From contig VZDJ01000301.1 of the NCBI GenBank assembly GCA_008694505.1, positions 1,899,485-1,963,484 of the forward strand: a stretch of 64,000 nucleotides of DNA. Reading direction: 5' to 3'. A model generated the notes under the pieces. That model saw nothing but the letters and a program-made list of their open reading frames with translations. It made no database searches and was not told where the DNA came from. Source of the DNA: Cyanoderma ruficeps. Lineage: Eukaryota; Chordata; Aves; Passeriformes; Timaliidae. Each line of letters begins with the position of its first letter. The stretch's first letter is position 1. Positions 59,457 through 64,000 of this stretch are shown piece by piece. Both the position numbers and the translations under genes were made by a program.

Positions 59457-61261
59457 ATGGGTCCCAGGGGTGTCCATGGCTCCGGGTGTTCTCCCAATCC
59501 TACAAGGAAAGTGAGTTCAGGTTTATACTGGTTCATACTCTACAGCATCTCCTTGGAACCGCTACCCTTTGCCCCTCTGGCAGGGGGCTTCTGCTGCAGC
59601 CAGAGTGGCACCAGGACCCCAGATGGATGCTCTGCACCTTGCTGTAGGAGCAGGATGCTGCTGTTGTCATGGGAATGGGATGGCAGGGAGGGGCTGGGGG
59701 GAGGGGAAAGGGTGTGCCTGCTTCAGTTGTGTGGGAATGGGATGGGTGAGTCCTGTGAAGACTCTGCATATCCAAGGTGCTGTGCACACCTGTCCCCTCC
59801 TCAGCCCCATTAACCAAGCCCCATATCCCTGTCTCTACACACTGTACGTGCCCTTTCCTGCCCTGTATGCTGTAACCTAACCTGGCACACTGCGGGCTGC
59901 ACACCCAGCCCTCTGCACTCACACTCACACACACCTTGCACAAGCTCCTGGCCCCACAGGGTGCATGGACCAATGCAGGGCCCCCCACCTGGCACCCCTG
60001 TATCATCAGCTTTGCCTACAGCTAAAGAAACACGGCAGCTCCTGTGACATCTGCTCTGCTGGCCTTTATGTGATGGTCATGGCAGTCCTGCTCATTCACC
60101 TGGTGCGCATCCCCCTGTGGTCCATCAGCACTGGGATAATCCACAGGTATCCCTGGCCCCAGGGAAGCAGAGCCCAGCCCCAGCACACAGCCACATGTGC
60201 TGCACCGCCCAGACATGTGCAGGTTCCTCTTCCCCTGCCTGGTGTAGCCCCAGGGCCAGCACCACCTATGGGTGCCCGCTGCACGGGGGCACGTGCTGAT
60301 GCCCTTGCCCACCACACCTGTGTCTGGCTGTCCCTGACTCACTGCTGCAGCACCATGCTGACTCTTCTTGCCACTCAGGTAGCACCTGAGCCTGGCTGAG
60401 CCCTGGTCCCCTGCGTTCCCCAAGCACATCACACCCCAAGGTGCAAGGTGCAGCTGTGGGGCATGGACCAACCTGCCAACCCATGAGGGGGATGGAGAAC
60501 ATGGCTGAGCCCCAAGCCCAGAGCAGAGGGCAGCCCCATGCATTGGTGCTCTGCGTGAGTCCCAGCACACGTGCACACGTGTGCAAGGAGGGCTCCATTG
60601 CTGCACACACTCCCCTCTGCATCCCCACTGGGGCTGGAGGCACCAGTGACACCCACAGCACTGATCTACCTGCATCAAGCCCCCAGCCCCATCACCCTGC
60701 CCAGGACCACCCTGCATGGGGCCAGGACACACCCACACACTGGTCTGCTGTGGACAGTACTGGGGGTCTGGGTGTCACCACCCCAGAGCTGTCCCCTGGG
60801 GACATGGAGGGCTCTTGCCCCTGCAGCACAAGGTGCTGTGCCCTCCCCGCATCAGCAGGACAGGACGTGCCTGTGACTTGCTTGCTTCAACCTGCCCCAG
60901 GAGCTGGTGGAAATGGGTGTGGAGAGGGGGAATGCAGTGGGATGGGACAGCCCAGAGTCCCTCCACCTCCTCCCTTATTCTAGCCCCTATCTATACCTGG
61001 GATGTATGGTCCTGAAGCCATCGGGGTCCACAGCCACCCTTGTCCCCCAGTCAGCCTTCTCCACACAGGCTGCTACCACGGCCAAAAGCTGCCAGGTGAG
61101 CATCCCCTGGCATGGGCATGGGGGGCAACAGATGGGTCAAGCTCCCACCAGTTCTACTTCAGCCCCAGACCTTCAGCATGCTCCAGGACAGAGCAGCCAC
61201 AAGGACTCCCCTTCCTGCCAAAAACCCGTTCAGCAGAGAAGGAAAAAAGGAAGACAGATAG
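59457..61261 (+). CDS. Candidate four-exon gene for a small single-pass membrane protein, unrecognised
   Basis: I do not recognise this gene; it is an exon model built by eye. The proposed coding exons are 59457-59510, 60022-60146, 60984-61095 and 61163-61261. Every boundary has AG/GT, with good donors GTGAGT, GTATCC and GTGAGC. Phases agree at each join (0, 2, 0), and the last exon ends in TAG. The product would be 129 residues: a short polar start, a Cys-x-x-Cys pair (CDIC), one hydrophobic helix (about residues 31-46, LYVMVMAVLLIHLV) followed by Arg, a Ser/Thr-rich stretch, and a basic end (FSREGKKEDR). An AATAAA lies at 61887. The first ATG has a weak context, so exon 1 is the least certain. 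Chance splice matches in GC-rich DNA could explain all of it. Confidence 0.35.
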
Positions 61262-61886
61262 GAGCCATAGACCCACCAGCCCAAGGCCATGGGTGGTTTG
61301 AATGTCCGTGGTCCACTCAGCATCAGGGTGGCTGTCTTCCCACAAGGAGCTGGCAGAGAAACATGCAGCAGTGCTGGAGATTCTTCCCATTTGCTCATTT
61401 AGATTTTTTTTATTTTAAACAAAACTCTTTGACCAGGAAATGCTGCCCCCTTCTCCCCCCTCAAAAAAAAAAAGCCAAGCAGACCCTCTCAGCATACCAG
61501 CATCGCCCACATTGCTGCTGTGTCAGCGTTCCCCAATACTTGGAAAAACCCTTAAAATGCAAATATTTGTATGGGGTTTAGACAGTTTTCCACCCATCTC
61601 TAATTCCCTGAGGCTATGGCCAGAGGGACTGACCTCAGTGGGCACAGCAGGCTCCCAGCTGATCATCACCAGCTCCCCTATGGCCAGGACATGGCAGGGA
61701 AGAAAACTCCTCATTTATATCCTTGGTAGGAGCTGGTAGGAGACCAAAACACATTCCTTCTCATATTCTCCCACCCAGAGAGACCTTCTCATACCTCCCA
61801 CCCTGAGGCCACAGTGGATGATTGGGATGCTGGGGAGAGAGAACCCCATGCCCAGCTCAGGCTGTGGTCCAGCCAGACAAGTGGAC

Positions 61887-61892
61887 AATAAA
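61887..61892 (+). terminator. Poly(A) signal AATAAA, possible end of the candidate gene
   Basis: Canonical hexamer in GTGGACAATAAAGACC about 630 bases after the proposed stop. It is only meaningful if the candidate gene is real. Confidence 0.25.
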
Positions 61893-64000
61893 GACCTGCA
61901 CCCTGAGCTTTTGGTGATCCATGGTCACTGCTGTCCCAGGACACAGAGGGACAAACCCTGCTCAGTGGGACAGAGCAGCCAGAATGCTCCCTCTCCCAAG
62001 GCACCTCCCATGCTCTGCCCAGTCCTTGTGCCAGGCAGGACCAGCCCCCTGAGAGCATTAGTACCCCAGAGCATGGGGGGGATGTCTGCACCCACCTCTG
62101 GGGAAAACCACACTCCACAGGCACCTCTTCAAAGGCATGCCCATGCTTTGCATGGCCACAGATGACCCTGCTCCCCACACTCCTGGGGTTTAGGAGAGAG
62201 TCAGCATCCCTACCCTGCCAGTTTTCCAGCAGCACCCTGCCAAGCCACTGGGAACAGGAGGGTGGGAACAACTCAAGAAATAAATAAAACACAAAGGTCT
62301 ATCAGATTTGTCAAAGGGCAGGAAAGCCTTTTCCGGGGTGCTGGCCCTTTTGAGCCCCCTCAGCCCTGCAAGCATCTCCCCGGTGAGGAAATAGATGCTG
62401 AGAGTTTGGTGGAAGTGGATGAGGTGTGTGGATCCTGATGGCAGGATAACACTGCTGTCACCATCTGCCTTCAACGTTCCAACACAATCCACAACTGCCC
62501 AACTCCATGGCCTTGGCTGGACCCCTGCAAATCTGTCATTGTCACAGCAACACTGGCCACCAGGCTGGAGAGGGGTCCCAGAACTTTGAGCAACCCCCTG
62601 CAAATGGCCAGTGTGGGGCAGTGAAAATACCCCCAGCCCTGGCCCCAGCTCCCCTCAGCCCCAGGTCTGGAGCCGCCCCACTAATAGGGCTGGCAGGGAG
62701 CCCTTCCCACAGCTGGCCCACAGATAAGGCCCATGTGTTCCCCACTGATTGCCCCAGGAGGCAGCTGGAGGGGTGGGAGCCACAGATCCTGTGAGATATG
62801 GCCAGAAGGGAGCAGTGGGCAGGCGGGCTACTGCAGGGTGGGAGACACTGGGCCCCTCTGGGTCCCTTCTCTGGGCAGGTGAAGGTGCCCTGGCTGCCCT
62901 GACAGCACAGCTGGGGTGGGAGAAAGTGTGGGTCCCCTGGCAGAGCAACAAATCCTCCCCTTTCCAGTGGTGACCAGTCCTCTGCCACTGGAAAACAGTT
63001 CCCAGTGCCCTGCAAACCCACAGGGCCGCATCACGAGCTTGCTGCAGGGCAGACAGGGTCCCCACCATGCCTCAGTTTTCTCAGCTGTGAAATGAGATGA
63101 GTCCTGCAGCATGAGGGTATAGAGGGATCAGTCTCTCAATGCTATGGTACCTGGGGAAAGACCCATGCCAGGTGTTATTTACAGACCAAGCTGCCCTTTC
63201 AGATGAGGGGAATACTGCCCTGGGAGCCAGCTGGCTGCCTCCAATCTCTGCCTCAAGGTCACCAGGAAAAATGCTGGCCTCAGAGGGGTTTTGGGTAGGA
63301 ATCCTTCCGGCCACAGCTTCCCCTTCTGGGCAGGGAAAATCCCCTTTTCCAAGGCCATAAGGATCATTCCTGTTAGAGACCCCAGCCCCCAAGTGTCCTG
63401 CCCGGCCATGGGTGATGGGACACTCCCAGGAGGTGGCCGTGGGACAGCGATGGTGGGGTGAGAGCGGCAGAGTGCAGCACACGGGGGAGCACAAGGTAGA
63501 GCTGGGGATTTTTGCTAACCAGAACAGCTCACTGTTTCACAGAAAAGCCAGACCCGGATGTCTAACCTTCTCGGGAAGCAGAAGTGCTGCAGAGGGTGTG
63601 TGGGCAAAACCTCCCCATGATACAGCTCTCAGAAACACTGCTCAGCCATAGCTGGGGGACCAGCTCCCCTGTGCACCAGCACCCCTGGTGACACCCCCAT
63701 GGACTCTCCTGTCCCTTCCCATACACGTCTGGCTGCCACCCTGACCAGGCTCCCATGCTGCTAGGCTGGGAAGAGAAGTGAGACATTGACAAAACCACGA
63801 CTTCATTGTGTCTGTCCCACAGCACCTAAAAGGGTCACCACACAGGGAACTGCTTTGTGAGCCCTCAGCAGCCCAGCTGCAGTTCAAGTCAGCAAGACAC
63901 CTCTTCCCAAAACTGCTGAGATCATTTGACCAAGTGCATATATTCATAAAAAAGCCACACATAACATATACACACACATCTATAAATATGTATGTGACTT
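61893..64000. other. Right-end region, no gene recognised
   Basis: Open frames here are short, overlap on both strands and lack family motifs. In human the next gene beyond SLC51A is ZDHHC19; no DHHC Cys-rich motif is seen. The last 60 bases are AT-rich with a short CA-type run. Confidence 0.45.

Noticed and set aside
60022..60738. 238-residue open frame on the - strand
   Set aside because: It is antisense to part of the candidate gene, rich in Gly, Cys and Trp, with no domain or splice logic. It fits a chance frame in GC-rich DNA.

Overview
The window is vertebrate nuclear DNA and almost certainly comes from a bird, probably a songbird. It has CR1 LINE 3' ends, two LTR remnants that resemble avian endogenous-retrovirus LTRs, short introns, CpG islands at housekeeping promoters, and genes whose exons read clearly as avian orthologues of known vertebrate genes. 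Coding exons make up only a small part of the 64 kb. Most long open frames outside the exons below are chance frames in GC-rich sequence. Gene names come from remembered protein families and from matching splice phases, not from a database search.

Layout, left to right. (1) 0.7-5.9 kb, + strand: the 3' end of MASP1. It comprises the last complement-control-protein exon and the single large exon for the MASP-3 serine protease domain, then a probable 3' UTR. (2) 9-12.2 kb, - strand: an LTR remnant, then a two-exon receptor-transporting protein gene, best read as RTP4-like, with a perfect interferon-response element upstream. (3) 18.9-24 kb, - strand: all five exons of PDCD1 (PD-1). (4) 24-28.5 kb: intergenic sequence with two CR1 fragments. 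(5) 28.6-33.8 kb, + strand: DYNLT2B (TCTEX1D2), with a ciliary X-box just before its start codon. (6) 34.5-35.3 kb: a solo-LTR-like block and a CR1 end lying against the next CpG island. (7) 35.3-about 55 kb, + strand: PCYT1A, with a noncoding first exon and eight coding exons giving 367 residues. (8) 56.4-58.7 kb, - strand: all nine coding exons of SLC51A (OST-alpha). (9) 59.4-61.9 kb, + strand: a possible unrecognised four-exon gene for a small single-pass membrane protein, head-to-head with SLC51A. Nothing is recognised from there to the end.

Functionally, the left half is immune: lectin-pathway complement, an interferon-type RTP gene and the PD-1 checkpoint receptor. The right half is housekeeping and metabolic: a ciliary dynein light chain, the rate-limiting enzyme of phosphatidylcholine synthesis, and a bile-acid/steroid exporter. 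In human the same genes lie in 3q27 (MASP1, RTP4), 2q37 (PDCD1, RTP5) and 3q29 (DYNLT2B, PCYT1A, SLC51A), so the window joins segments that are separated in human. I see no operon, CRISPR array, tRNA or rRNA. There is one short assembly gap (18 N) and one isolated N.
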